Shown one piece after another: positions 1-9,900 of a DNA stretch of 23,377 nucleotides (its first letter is position 1; each line of letters starts with the position of its first letter). A model generated the notes under the pieces. That model was not told the origin of the DNA. It saw nothing but the letters and a program-made list of their open reading frames with translations, and made no database searches. Source of the DNA: Pelargonium nanum (Eukaryota > Streptophyta > Magnoliopsida > Geraniales > Geraniaceae); the NCBI GenBank assembly GCA_036897485.1, contig JAYMTF010001441.1, positions 1 through 23,377 on the forward strand, read 5' to 3'. The translations under genes and the position numbers were made by a program.

Positions 1-68
1 TCCAAACGAGATACTCTGCGCCCAAAAAATTATTGAGGAAATAGTTGATGTGATATCATCTAATTGGC

Positions 69-107
69 CATGATTTATTGGTTGAGAGTCTCAACTAATA
101 AATCATG
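69..107. repeat. Near-perfect palindrome, 19-bp arms
   Basis: Arms 69-87 and 89-107 are reverse complements except for one position (81 against 96, which would pair as G-U in RNA). They are separated by a single base. The loop is far too short for a microRNA hairpin. This is a simple fold-back or cruciform-prone site, perhaps the remnant of a transposon end. Confidence 0.75.
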
Positions 108-1304
108 TTCAGAGTCTTTTTTCTCATTCTAATCTTAATGATAATATTCTTTACTAATTAATCAATTTTTATAGGTGTATTTTGATCGTAATTAGTACAT
201 CAACTTTAGGTCAATTTATAAAAGGATGGTCCAAATTATTTTTCTCATACCAATGTTGACAAATATAAGTGGTACACCGTTTAAGAATGAGGAAATTACA
301 CATAGTTCTTATGGACTACTGATTAAATATATCTAGCGGTTGTTGACATCTAGCCCAATTTATTTTTTTGTCTAATATTTACAACAATTTGTACTTGTGA
401 TCTTTAAGTCGGACTATATTAAGAAACTTGATTTTAAAATTATGAGTTTTTTTTCAATCTCTATATTTTACTTATTTTTAATTTTATTACACGTGTGATA
501 TCATATGTGGCGCCACATCACCTATATACTGCCACCTAATGATAAATGGATGGAAAATATAACGGTGTTAGGTTAGGTACTACTTAGACTATATAAACTT
601 TAGATTGAGTACCAAATTAACTGAAGTTTCAAATTAAGTACTACTTATACTATTTGATCAAACTCTAATAGCCAAAATGACCCTTATCTCTTATGATATT
701 GAATTGTATGGCACTTAAAAGAGTAGGGTCTAGAATTAAACAAGCAGCAGCAACTTGCAAGAGGATGGGTAGATATTGGTGGTTGGTGTTTAATTATTTC
801 AAGGTATAGTAAGGCTCATATAATAAATTGCATGAATATATTGTTTCATTTCTTTTTCCATTCTGACATGTTCCGATAACTGGATTTTTGGCTTATATAC
901 TCATACATGGCTCCACTTTCCTACATTTGACGCATATCAAATTTAATACCGATCGTAGTATTTGCAGTTTATTTCAAATTTTCAATCACACATAACATTA
1001 AGCCTTTAGTTTAATTCAATGTATTGGATCAAAACTTTCTTCCTACTTCATTTCTGCTACATTCTCAAAGCAATTTTGACCTAAAAGCTTCCTTTTCAAA
1101 TGGATTGAATATATTTATTTTCATGTCGTAGCAAAACAAGCCGTCCTTCTATGATATAGTACATTAAATCCTTGTTGATCGATGGGCTAGAGTTGCACAC
1201 CATTTCAAGGAATTACTTATTCACTTAAGATAAGGTAAAGATACATCTTATTTCTCTTTCATGCTCTTAGTAATGGTGATAACCGATACAAGTATAAGCT
1301 GTAC

Positions 1305-1511
1305 TTACTGTTGGCAGAGAAGTTGGTGAACATTTTCATCAGCATAAAAACGCCTCAAAATGGAATCGGAATAGGTTCTTCTTTTCCCTTCAACAAATTC
1401 TGCAGATTTGGACCTTCCATGGAATTTCAATTTTGTAGTTGCATTTATAACTTGGCATGGAAGGTTATAACCAGATCTTATTGACAAGCTTGTTGCAATT
1501 AACCCAAAACA
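1305..1511 (-). other. Unassigned open reading segment, exon-like
   Basis: This segment is open for 68 codons between a stop at 1512-1514 and a stop at 1305-1307. It has no internal ATG in a useful position. Its composition looks like protein: a basic stretch FHGRSKSAEFVEGKRRTYSD is followed by SILRRFYADENVH. Just before the stop lies a donor-like site, ACA|GTAAGTA, so it could be an internal exon that runs into an intron. No acceptor or neighbouring exon could be joined with confidence, and I do not recognise the family. It could be a captured gene fragment, an exon of an unrecognised gene, or chance. Confidence 0.25.
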
Positions 1512-1662
1512 TTAAACTATGCATGTAAATCGAAAACAAAAAAGGCTCATATTGATAGAACAGTCGAATTTGGAAGCGTTGAAATACGAGACTGATACTT
1601 ACATGCACTCAGCCAGTAAATCCAAGAGTGATACTCATTGGAACTCATCCACCCTCTATGCA

Positions 1663-1711
1663 TTCTTCGGAATATGTGTTTTTTTTTTATAAGCTTCTTC
1701 GGAATATGTGT
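1663..1711. repeat. 17-bp direct repeat flanking a T-run
   Basis: The 17-mer ttcttcggaatatgtgt occurs at 1663-1679 and again at 1695-1711. Fifteen bases, mostly T, separate the copies. It looks like a local slippage duplication. Confidence 0.8.
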
Positions 1712-1953
1712 AGAAGCTAAACATCTCCCTTATCTAAATTGGAGGCAAGACCAAAACTTTGAACCCCTAATCGTCATGCATGAAGGAACCTTCATCCATG
1801 ATCCTCCAAGCAACAAGTTCAGAAATGAAAAATTAACTTATGGGGCAAACTCTGTAGAGGAAAACCGAACCTAAAGTCATCAATAAGATAGCACAACTCA
1901 CTGCCTACGTATGCATATCTTTATAGGATTAGCAGATCCATAATGGTACAAAT

Positions 1954-2058
1954 CCCCTGCTATATATCATTAGCACAGATGATAACTTGGGTATACAAAA
2001 TAGTAAAACATAAATGTAATATCTAAACCCCCTGCTATATATCATTAGCACAGATGAT
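1954..2058. repeat. 30-bp direct repeat, two copies 75 bp apart
   Basis: Positions 1954-1983 and 2029-2058 are identical over 30 bases (starting cccctgctatat, ending cacagatgat). They lie just downstream of the stop codon of the minus-strand BPS1-like gene, probably in or near its 3' UTR or terminator. The copies are identical, which suggests a recent tandem duplication. Confidence 0.9.
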
Positions 2059-2076
2059 CATACATGACACTATACC

Positions 2077-2141
2077 TAATACAATACAGCATATTTTGAT
2101 AAACCATAGTAATACAATATAGAATGTTTTGATCAACCATA
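2077..2141. repeat. Imperfect 32-bp tandem repeat
   Basis: Two units, 2077-2108 and 2110-2141, begin taatacaata and end with an aaccata-type phrase, differing at a few positions. They follow directly after the 30-bp repeat pair, so the whole 1954-2141 stretch has grown by small duplications. Confidence 0.75.
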
Positions 2142-2202
2142 TAACAGAACCCCATATACCTAAACCCATGTGTATACAGATGAGAGCTTAGCTTCATCAC
2201 AA

Positions 2203-3258
2203 TTATCTCACAACTTGTGGTTTTACGTTATTCCCTTGCCTTGGGTCAGGGAAAGAACCACCAGCTCTTAGATTACAAAGCAAAGCATCACGACCAGTTA
2301 GAACTATTTGGAAAAAACCATCAACTTCCTTTGTTAGAAGATCTAAGCCTTGAGAAAGTTTTTTCACCTTACCTCCCAAGTCTGATGTACAAGTCTGGAA
2401 TGCTTCTTCTTCAACAGGCACCCCTACTTCCTGGATCATGGGATGCAACTTCTTGACACTGGCATCAACTGCTTCCAACTCTTTCAAAATTACAACTTTT
2501 CCGCTGGAAAATATATTTTGGATCTCCCTGTTTACATCAGCCTGCAAATCATTGAAAGCTTGGGCCCACAAGAATGTTGCAGGAACATTCAATTCTAACT
2601 TCTGTGAAGAAGCGGAGAAGGCTGTAGCAATGACACTACATATAAACACAGTCATCACCTTAACTCCATACATAGCACGCATCAAAACATTCCCTTTCGC
2701 TGAGTTCTTAACCTTTGGCAGATTTAGTGATTCCACAAGATCACCTAAGATGGTGAAACAGTTCTCAATTTTAGAGTTCTTTGAACTAATGTGCTGTCTC
2801 CATCCATCCAGTGAAGATCGAGCCCGAATGAACTGCTTTGGAGAGTTGGATTCCAGATTGTGCAAGAGATACTGAAGCAACAGATGACCTTGGTTTTGCC
2901 GTGTAAGCTCGGAGCTAAAAGCAATGGATATGTCAAGCAACTTCACACTTATGTCCAAGTACACATCTATCCATTTCTCATCCCAGTCGCAAACAGGAAG
3001 CTCGAGCTGAGTTATGAGGACTTTGATGTCATTATGTGTAGCGCAAAGCGACTCCATTGCTAATTTCATCCATGATAAGCTAAGAACGTCATCCTTGTCC
3101 TTAGGAACAAGTTTTCTCAGCCTCTCTGACAAAGTTTGTTCAAAAGAGTTCAGGAATGCAAGTAGCTTTGGAGACAATTGAGAACCTTTCGACGATATCA
3201 TACGGAAAGGATTTCGAAAAGGGAAGAAAGGTCTGTGGGGTTCCTGTGGACGACTCAT
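2203..3258 (-). CDS. BYPASS1-like protein (BPS1 family)
   Basis: The single coding exon gives 351 residues, close to the usual length of about 350 for this plant-specific family. The opening MSRPQEPHRPFFPFRNPFRM is the family's typical N-terminus. It is followed by a long helical region (about 28-180) with the phrases FEQTLSERLRKLVPKDKDD and DWDEKWIDVYLDISVKLLD. Residues 197-216 form a hydrophobic stretch that may be a membrane segment; the helical C-terminal half (220-320) contains EVGVPVEEEAF. In Arabidopsis, BPS1 restrains synthesis or export of a root-derived mobile signal that arrests shoot growth; its biochemical activity is unknown. That role is family knowledge, and whether this copy matches BPS1, BPS2 or BPS3 is not settled here. 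The start is the first ATG after the inferred splice acceptor and no ATG precedes it in the inferred 5' UTR. No break is visible. Confidence 0.93.
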   Translation of the reverse strand: MSRPQEPHRPFFPFRNPFRMISSKGSQLSPKLLAFLNSFEQTLSERLRKLVPKDKDDVLSLSWMKLAMESLCATHNDIKVLITQLELPVCDWDEKWIDVYLDISVKLLDISIAFSSELTRQNQGHLLLQYLLHNLESNSPKQFIRARSSLDGWRQHISSKNSKIENCFTILGDLVESLNLPKVKNSAKGNVLMRAMYGVKVMTVFICSVIATAFSASSQKLELNVPATFLWAQAFNDLQADVNREIQNIFSSGKVVILKELEAVDASVKKLHPMIQEVGVPVEEEAFQTCTSDLGGKVKKLSQGLDLLTKEVDGFFQIVLTGRDALLCNLRAGGSFPDPRQGNNVKPQVVR

Positions 3259-3798
3259 TTATGATATACTTACTGCAAGAGGTAAAAATAACTGTTAAAT
3301 ATCAAACTGGCAAACAAGGGAGAATCACAATGCATTGTACTGAAAAACAGCAGCACTCATCTGGAGTCAAATTTCTCCAGTAACCTTCAAGTAAGACTCA
3401 AACTTTAAATATGCCATGCGTAAAATCAACTTCCGATATAGATATTTTAAAAATAATTCTCCGTATACTTCCTGCAAATAACAAGCATATCAAGAAACCA
3501 ACACAGTAAGGTTCTTCATACCAAAGCACACTTGAGGTGCAAAGCATAACCTTCATAGAAGAGATGAACAATTTTTAAAAATATATGCAAGAACTTTAAA
3601 TTTTAATGTATGCTCTTCAAGTTTTAGTAGTGGTAAAATAGCAGCACAGATCATATAAATTATAATATGCATTTCTTTGACTCAATTGTTTAATAATGGA
3701 CATATTAAAAGCTTAATCATAACAAAGCACCACATTATCATTTCTATTGTTACAAAAAAAAAACATCTGAATCTTTTAGTTGATGACTTGATGAGTCT

Positions 3799-3816
3799 CA
3801 TCATCATCATCATCAT
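3799..3816. repeat. (CAT)6 microsatellite
   Basis: Six perfect CAT units lie inside the inferred leader intron of the BPS1-like gene, just downstream (in minus-strand terms) of the open segment at 3845-4057. Confidence 0.9.
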
Positions 3817-3844
3817 GAAAAGAGATAAAGTCATCATTTGAATC

Positions 3845-4057
3845 TTATGTGCTAACGTTCGCATTTGATGAGCCCTCTTCAATCCATTCATCTTCATCGT
3901 CCTCACTTTGAAGTCTAATTATTCTTGAATTTGTGGCAGTGGTTGATTTTGAGAGTGCATTACAATATGCACTTGGAGGGAAAGAGACTTGATGTCCTTG
4001 AGGAAGGAAAATAGGGGAGTTGGAGCTACAAGATTTCTTATTCGCATTAAAACTTGT
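3845..4057 (-). other. Unassigned open segment with acidic C-terminus
   Basis: The segment is open for 70 codons from just after a stop at 4058-4060 to TAA at 3847-3845, with no ATG at its head. The translation has low-complexity Ser/Asn/Pro parts, then NSRIIRLQSEDDEDEWIEEG and a short polar tail. This looks like the end of a real protein rather than chance, but I do not recognise it. It lies on the same strand as the BPS1-like gene and inside its inferred leader intron. It may be the last exon of a decayed gene, a captured fragment, or the C-terminus of an old DNA-transposon protein. Confidence 0.25.
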
Positions 4058-5094
4058 TCAATTTTGTTTTCACATTCAAACTTTACTTGGTAAATATAGG
4101 GTAGAAGTAGAAACATTTAAGAAATATGTATTTTCAGTTACTATTCGCTGAAATGAGATACATTTGAAAACCCCCAAAAATGCATGGTTTGTGCTTATAA
4201 ATAAAAGCTTTAAAAGCACAGGCTTTTTTCGAGCTTCATTGAAGTTGTTGGACTTCATGAAAAATGAAGCTCAAACTGAATGGATAGATATAAAAGACAC
4301 AATACTAAAATCGTGTTTATAATTACAGATCAGTGTTTATTCACTATCAGTCTTTTATACAACATTCAAGAACAACCTAAGACAATTCCACATCAATACA
4401 TTATGCAGAAGATATTTTCAGACTCCACAATAAGTGAACAGCAGGCAATAGAGTAAGACATGGGAAGCTTATATCTCTAATAAGCATCTTTGTCACAACT
4501 GCACAAATATCCCAAAATTTTGAAATTCAGAGATTATCAAACCATTGTGCATATTATATTTTTCACAGATGAACATAAATAGGTCATCAAGTAAGATACG
4601 AGAAATCTTATGCCCTATTTAGTTATGGTAAAATTTTCTAGTTTTCCAAACAAACGAAAAATCTAATAGACCCGAAAAATTTAGAAATCATGATTAGAGC
4701 TGAGGTTCAATTATTATACGCATACACAAACCTAAACTTAACAGAAATCAATAAGTAAGCACACAAAACATACATCTCTTGTGTTAAAACCCAGAATTTT
4801 TTTGTTAAATCATGCCTCATTCAAAAAATAAGAAAACTAAAAACAAAACACAAATCTAAATATACATAATCACATGTATGGAGTAGATGAGCATCGAAAT
4901 CAAACAGATCTGAAATTCATCATTTCCGAGCATTAAAAATAGAAATAATTAACAAAGCACATGACACCAATTCAAAACAAATTACTCACCTAAAAGGTTA
5001 GATTGTAAGAAGAAACGACCGGTTAAAGCAACTAAATCAAAAATCCCCAATGGATCGCTTCAACGCTGACCAAAAACGAAGAAAAAGAAAAAAG

Positions 5095-5147
5095 AAACCC
5101 TAATTTAGGAATAGAAGCAGATGAAGAAGGGTAAAAAGAAACCCTAA
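5095..5147 (-). promoter_or_regulatory. Paired telo-box motifs (TTAGGGTTT) in the leader
   Basis: AAACCCTAA occurs at 5095-5103 and 5139-5147 on the plus strand, i.e. TTAGGGTTT twice on the sense strand of the BPS1-like gene. Each sits in a repeated context (AAATTAGGGTTTCTTTTT). Telo boxes near plant transcription starts are known binding sites for Myb-type telobox proteins and are common in genes active in dividing cells. A role here is inferred from position only. Confidence 0.55.
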
Positions 5148-5363
5148 TTTTGGAAGGGTTGTGAAGAAGATAGAGAAAGAAACCGAAGCAGAATCAATGA
5201 AAGGTCGGTCAGGATGGAAATTTCTTAGAAAATGGTAGAGACGACGGATTGGTATTATTTCTTGGTTGGTGGGCGTGCTCTGTCAATGTCGAGAGCTTCA
5301 AGTTGAAGAGGGAGGTTTTTTGGGCTCACCTGGTGCTATATGCAACATTTCTGTGAGGCCTGA

Positions 5364-5369
5364 CACGTG
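5364..5369. promoter_or_regulatory. G-box (GACACGTGG) upstream of the BPS1-like gene
   Basis: CACGTG in the context GACACGTGG lies roughly 160 bp upstream of the probable leader start, next to two CCAAT pentamers (around 5371-5381). The core matches bZIP/bHLH-type binding sites (G-box, ABRE). The hexamer also occurs at three other places in the window, so chance cannot be excluded. Confidence 0.4.
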
Positions 5370-6281
5370 GACCAATACCAATAGGTGACTGAAAAATCTA
5401 AAAGTTATTTTTCTAGAATTCCCAAAATACCCTTCTTCATCGTACATCCCAATTTGAACAAGTCCTCAACTGTCAAGTGAGAATGTGAAATCTTGACGCT
5501 TGCACATGAATGTACTACTCGTCGTGCAAGTCAACATGCAAAAGGAGGAAATGAGTAAATTTTTCAGTATGCATATATAACTACATTACACAAAGTGCGA
5601 CGAACTCTAAATCTACTTATGATTGAAAATAAAGCTTGTACGGTTTGTACTGAATTGTGTTGCACGATGTTCAACCTATACGACTACACTGTTGAAAATA
5701 GGAGCAGTTTTTTTTTCCACTCATTTTGTCAATTTTTTTTTCTATAAACTGCACATTGCTTTTAGCTTCTGAAAGAGAAATTTCATATATTCCAATCATT
5801 GTAATTTTCTTAGAATTTATCATTATTATATAGTAGAATATTTTAGATAGAGTAAGCTTTAGTGTGAGAAAGTTCAATGAAGAAGGTCAAACAAAAAAAA
5901 GGTGTTACGAGTAGTCTTCATTGATTTTAAGTGTATTATTTGAATATAGACATGTATGATGTTTTATTCCGTCGTTGAGTTATTTAAATAGTTTGTTTTA
6001 GCTCAAATGATGTATACCTATGCTTGATCATCCTAGTTATGTAATTTTATATGTTGTGAATTGATAACAAACATTTGACATAATTTACTATAAGCTAAGC
6101 CTGAACCGAATAAAATTCACAACACGATCAACTACAAGTTTGATTATTAAATGTGTCAAATTCTTCAACGTAAATGACACTATTATGTTCAACTTAAACA
6201 CATAAACCATATCATGTTCATGTCAAGTAACTAAAGTGTTTCAAATTACAAACTCTAGTTAAATCTGATTTTTGGAAACAC
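5370..6281. other. Intergenic stretch without a recognisable gene
   Basis: This is AT-rich DNA with T-runs near 5709-5742 and no credible open frame. The segment around 6090-6240 repeats short phrases built on 'caacttaa', 'gtgtcaaa' and 'atgttcatgtc'. That is reminiscent of degenerate interspersed plant repeats, but no ends or family could be fixed. Confidence 0.5.
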
Positions 6282-6580
6282 GTAGCGTTCGTTTTAAAAA
6301 AATTAATTGAATCCAAAGGAACTGAGGACATGTTGGGTATTATAGGAGGGTAAGTTGTTAATTAAAAAATCTTTTTCCTAAGATTAGTTAAATAAATCCA
6401 AAATCTTAGGAATTGAAATACCATGGTTGAAGTGTTATTTCAATTCCTAAAATTTTGAATTATTGAAATTATGGGAATTAGTAGACCCACCACTTGAGGG
6501 TTTAAAATTGAGTATTCAAATGTAAGAAAAATAAATTTTAACTATTTTAATTAAGTTAAAAAAAATTAAACGAACGCTAC
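6282..6580. mobile_element. Fold-back MITE, about 300 bp
   Basis: The terminal inverted repeats are GTAGCGTTCGTTT at 6282-6294 and its reverse complement at 6568-6580. The centre of the element is a second hairpin: arms 6399-6420 and 6436-6457 pair over 22 bp with one mismatch around a 15-base loop. Parts between the ends and the core also pair loosely (for example near 6335 and 6490), so the element is a partial fold-back. It has no coding capacity. The TIR resembles hAT-type MITE ends, but no clean 8-bp target duplication is seen, so the superfamily is tentative. It lies downstream of the large glycosyltransferase gene. Confidence 0.7.
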
Positions 6581-6649
6581 CTCACTTTTCATGATTTTAA
6601 TAAATAAAAAGCTACGCATCAATGCCATACATATATAATATTTCTCTTC

Positions 6650-6923
6650 ATATCTATTTTCTCTTGAAAATACAGCTTAAAGAATGGCATTATAAAAAAA
6701 GAAAAAGAAAATAGGACTAGTATACATTTAGCTTATCAACATTAGGGGATGCAGCTACATACAGAAAGGCCTCACATACAAGAAGATAAAACCCCTCCCT
6801 TACACACCTAAGATACACATTGTTGCATCCTCTACAAAAATAAGACATGCCCAACTAAATTTCATAAGAAAAAGAATAGAATTAATCGATTAGACTTAAC
6901 TTATCAAGGACTCGTCACCTTCG
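6650..6923 (-). other. Probable 3' UTR of the GT4-type glycosyltransferase gene
   Basis: The sequence after the stop at 6924 (minus strand) is T- and GT-rich, including TTGTATGTGAGG-like and CTTATTTTTGTAG phrases typical of plant 3' UTRs. The polyadenylation site is not fixed; no AATAAA hexamer marks it clearly. Confidence 0.35.
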
Positions 6924-9900
6924 CTATAGAAACCTTCTCTGTGTCGCAGTTGTAGTGTCCGTTGCGTTTGAATTTTCAGTTTGCTCGGGAGGGGGTTTCA
7001 CATATTTCCCTATCACTCTTTGGCGTTGCCGGTTCCTCATCCTGTTAATTTTTGCCTTACTTTCTTGCTTCTTCTTCTCTTTCTGTTTGTGCCTTTGATT
7101 CTTCTCTCTTTCAAATACGCCTTGCCAGTAGACCTCTCCTGTGGACGGCCACAGCCACCGTTTAGGGACAGGGTCAGTATCTGACTCCTCGGCCAAGTCC
7201 TCGTCCATGCTCTTCAGGGTGGCATATGAAAACCACTTTATCCACATTTGACCTCTCCGGCTCTTCAATTTGTGCTGTTCCTGCATTTCCCCACTCTCAG
7301 GGTTCACGTACACCATCCGCCTCGCGCTATGGAAAGCCCACACATTTACAAGTAGTTCGAGCACTCGTGAATAGCAATGCTTGTCCTGCAGAGTAAATTT
7401 GCTAATGAATCCCAAAAAGTAGGCAGTAACAATATAAAGTAAAATCCATCTACATAGTTGCCACATATCATCTCTAAACAAACAAACAAACAAGAGGAAC
7501 TTGAGTAAGTTACCAGGACAAGGACAAGCACAAGACACAATAAAACCATTCTGATTGGGACTGATAATTTTCCTATTTGTCAATTCATGTGCATGTAATA
7601 TATCTGAAGCAAATATGAAATGCCCTGCTGACATCGAGAGCTGAACCCAATAAATGCCATCAGGCCAACAATTCAGATGTCGTGACTCTTGACCAAGTAT
7701 GTCATCAGGCCTGCATTGGTTGGTCTAACAACCTCTACATATCTTATACATGCTGAACTGAAAGAAGAAGAAAAAAAACTACCTCTAAAGTGAGGATTGC
7801 AAATTCATCACAAACATTATTTCTAGTAATAACAGACCTAACTACAGTTAATAGAACCAACTTACCTTGGACAAACTCAGACGACAATACCCACTGTGAC
7901 GGTTTTCTTCATACATTTCTGCATCCAATGCATCTACAAACATTCTGCACATGGAACAGTTGAAAATTACAACTTCACAAGAGAATATTTTATAATTTCA
8001 AAATGAGCTTGAGTTACGCATATATGCCCACCAAAGCAATCACTTGTACCTTGAAAACATTACAAACTCTAGATAGGATCTGGTTGGCAAAGCCCAGCTA
8101 TGCATGACAGACCAGGTGTCCCCATCTACAGGCATGGGCGGTAGTGAATCAAAATCATCTTTTACACCATACATCCTCTTAAGAGCATTGGAAAATGCAG
8201 ACCTTCAATCAACAAGATTATACAAAAGATAACCAAGTTAATAACCCAAGAAAGAGTATTTGTCTATGAGGCATGCAAACTGCAATCAAGTAGGTTTACG
8301 AAATGAATCATGGAATACAATTTACACCACTTACCGGCAATTACCAGCATTTATTGCATCACAAAAAGACCAAAAATCATGTTGCGAAGGGTTTCTCGGA
8401 TCCATATCTTGGCGAACCCAAAAATAGAGAGTATCCCCATTTTTCCGTGCTTGGACAGCACCTAGTAATGCATTTTCAGCAGTCCTAGACAAAGATGCCT
8501 GTTTAATGATCCCACATTAGTTATGACTTATGAGAGCGTCAACAGTAAAAGGCAGAAGAAGTTACAAATATCATTATCACTCACTTCTTTGCAATGCAAA
8601 ACAGAAACAAAACTTCAGGTCCCTTCTCTTATTTTCATCGACACAATTACTAATTTCTGTATTCCCCCTTCTCAACATACAAGGAATCACACAATTACTA
8701 ATTTATGAATTTCCCATTCTGTTTTTGTTTTATTTGGGCATGACATCTAACCCTTTTCCTAAAACAAATTGGATTTTATCCAGCTCTAAGTTGTTGATTC
8801 TTTTGATTTAATTCATAACATGTTGTTTGATACACATCTTTTGTCAACTTGGCACGTCAAAATAAAGGTAAATCAAATAATGAAATGTTCAAAATTTAAT
8901 AAATGTATTGCATACAAAATTAATTTAAAACTCCTTCCCTAGGAGACTATTATTTATGTATCATTTCCTGTCTTTCCTTTTTGGGTAATAGCTCAATGGC
9001 CAGTTGGCGACACACTTCAGAACCACTCTCATGCGCACGCATGATTGGCAACTATAAGTGGTCCTAAAAACAGTCAACTTCACATAACTTAAGTTTTAGC
9101 ATACTCAAGTAATCAAACACACACGCACACAGAATTGGCAACTAGAAAGTGGCCTAAGAACTGCCAGTTTCACACAACTTAAGTCTACACATAAAGTCGA
9201 GCAATTAAATCCTGAAGGGAAAGCAGAATAGTACACTATCACATACATTCCTTGCTGTTGCTCTCCACGACTGAAATCCAATCCAAGAATTCTTGTGTAC
9301 ACGGTCAATCCGGTTTGCAATGGAAAAAAAGGCTCCATATTCACCAAGGGTATCACGGTAGTATGGATTATTGAGGAGTGGCAAACGAGAAGGTGCATCT
9401 ATGTCATCTGTGCCAGGCCTTCGACCTTTGGTGGACTGCAACCAATGAAATTATACACCAAAATCAAATGGATTTTACATAATAGAATTATCAACTTAAG
9501 TCAGAGAACTAAACTACTCATACATACAGCAGTATGTCAAGTAAAAAGAGGAGAGCTATACCAAAAGAACTATTTAATAAGAATAGCAAAGGCACATAAA
9601 TAAGAAGATAAACTATTATCCAACCTACCAAAGTAAGCATGAAATACATAGTGCCTTTAACTACAGGTTAATGTTGATATATTTTAAATTGTATGAATGA
9701 AACACAAAAGTCATAAGTTGAATTCAGAGAACAATATTTTTATTTTATTTCATCAAATCTTCTGCTGTAGTGACATTACAAATAAAAATAAAAATTGAGA
9801 GAATGTGTGTTTGTAACTCACCAATCCTATTCCTCGATATAGAGACGTGAGGTGCAGAAAAGGCCATGTTCCTTCGCCGAAGTAGGGCTCATAAATGCAC

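Larger units (their letters stand above)
1..2202. other. AT-rich intergenic region downstream of the BPS1-like gene
   Basis: No confident gene is visible. The stretch holds homopolymer runs, a near-perfect palindrome (69-107), a CACGTG hexamer (490-495), a 14-bp palindrome centred on GGCGCC (505-518), and small direct repeats towards the right end. The segments near 180-300 and 540-670, with recurring 'gtaccaaatt'-like and 'aagtactact'-like phrases, have the look of old transposon DNA, but no element ends could be defined. The right end (about 1900-2202) probably includes the 3' UTR of the minus-strand gene that stops at 2203. Confidence 0.6.
3259..5200 (-). other. 5' UTR of the BPS1-like gene with a 1.7-kb leader intron
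   Basis: On the minus strand a strong donor (TTTTAG|GTGAGTAA, exon ending at 4990) and a pyrimidine-led acceptor (TTTTTACCTCTTGCAG|TAAG, exon resuming at 3272) would remove 3273-4989 and leave the ATG at 3258. The upstream exon (4990 to about 5200) is pyrimidine-rich and free of ATG, as expected of a leader. An alternative acceptor (TATTTGCAG|GAAG, near 3475) is also possible. The intron contains a (CAT)6 microsatellite and an unassigned open segment, listed separately. The transcription start is not determined. Confidence 0.6.

Noticed and set aside
69-107. A microRNA precursor at the palindrome
   Set aside because: The loop is one base long and the arms are only 19 bp; it cannot be a normal precursor hairpin.
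2438-2875. A 145-codon plus-strand open frame within the BPS1-like gene
   Set aside because: Antisense shadow of a well-supported coding exon; no independent evidence.
6090-6240. A defined interspersed repeat in the intergenic stretch before the MITE
   Set aside because: The repeated short phrases are suggestive only; no boundaries, copies or ends could be fixed.
7346-7549. Extension of the last GT4-type exon upstream of 7385, in two frames
   Set aside because: The CTGCAG|GAC acceptor at 7385 joins SLSK to DKHCYSRVLE in phase 0; the upstream sequence is intron 13.
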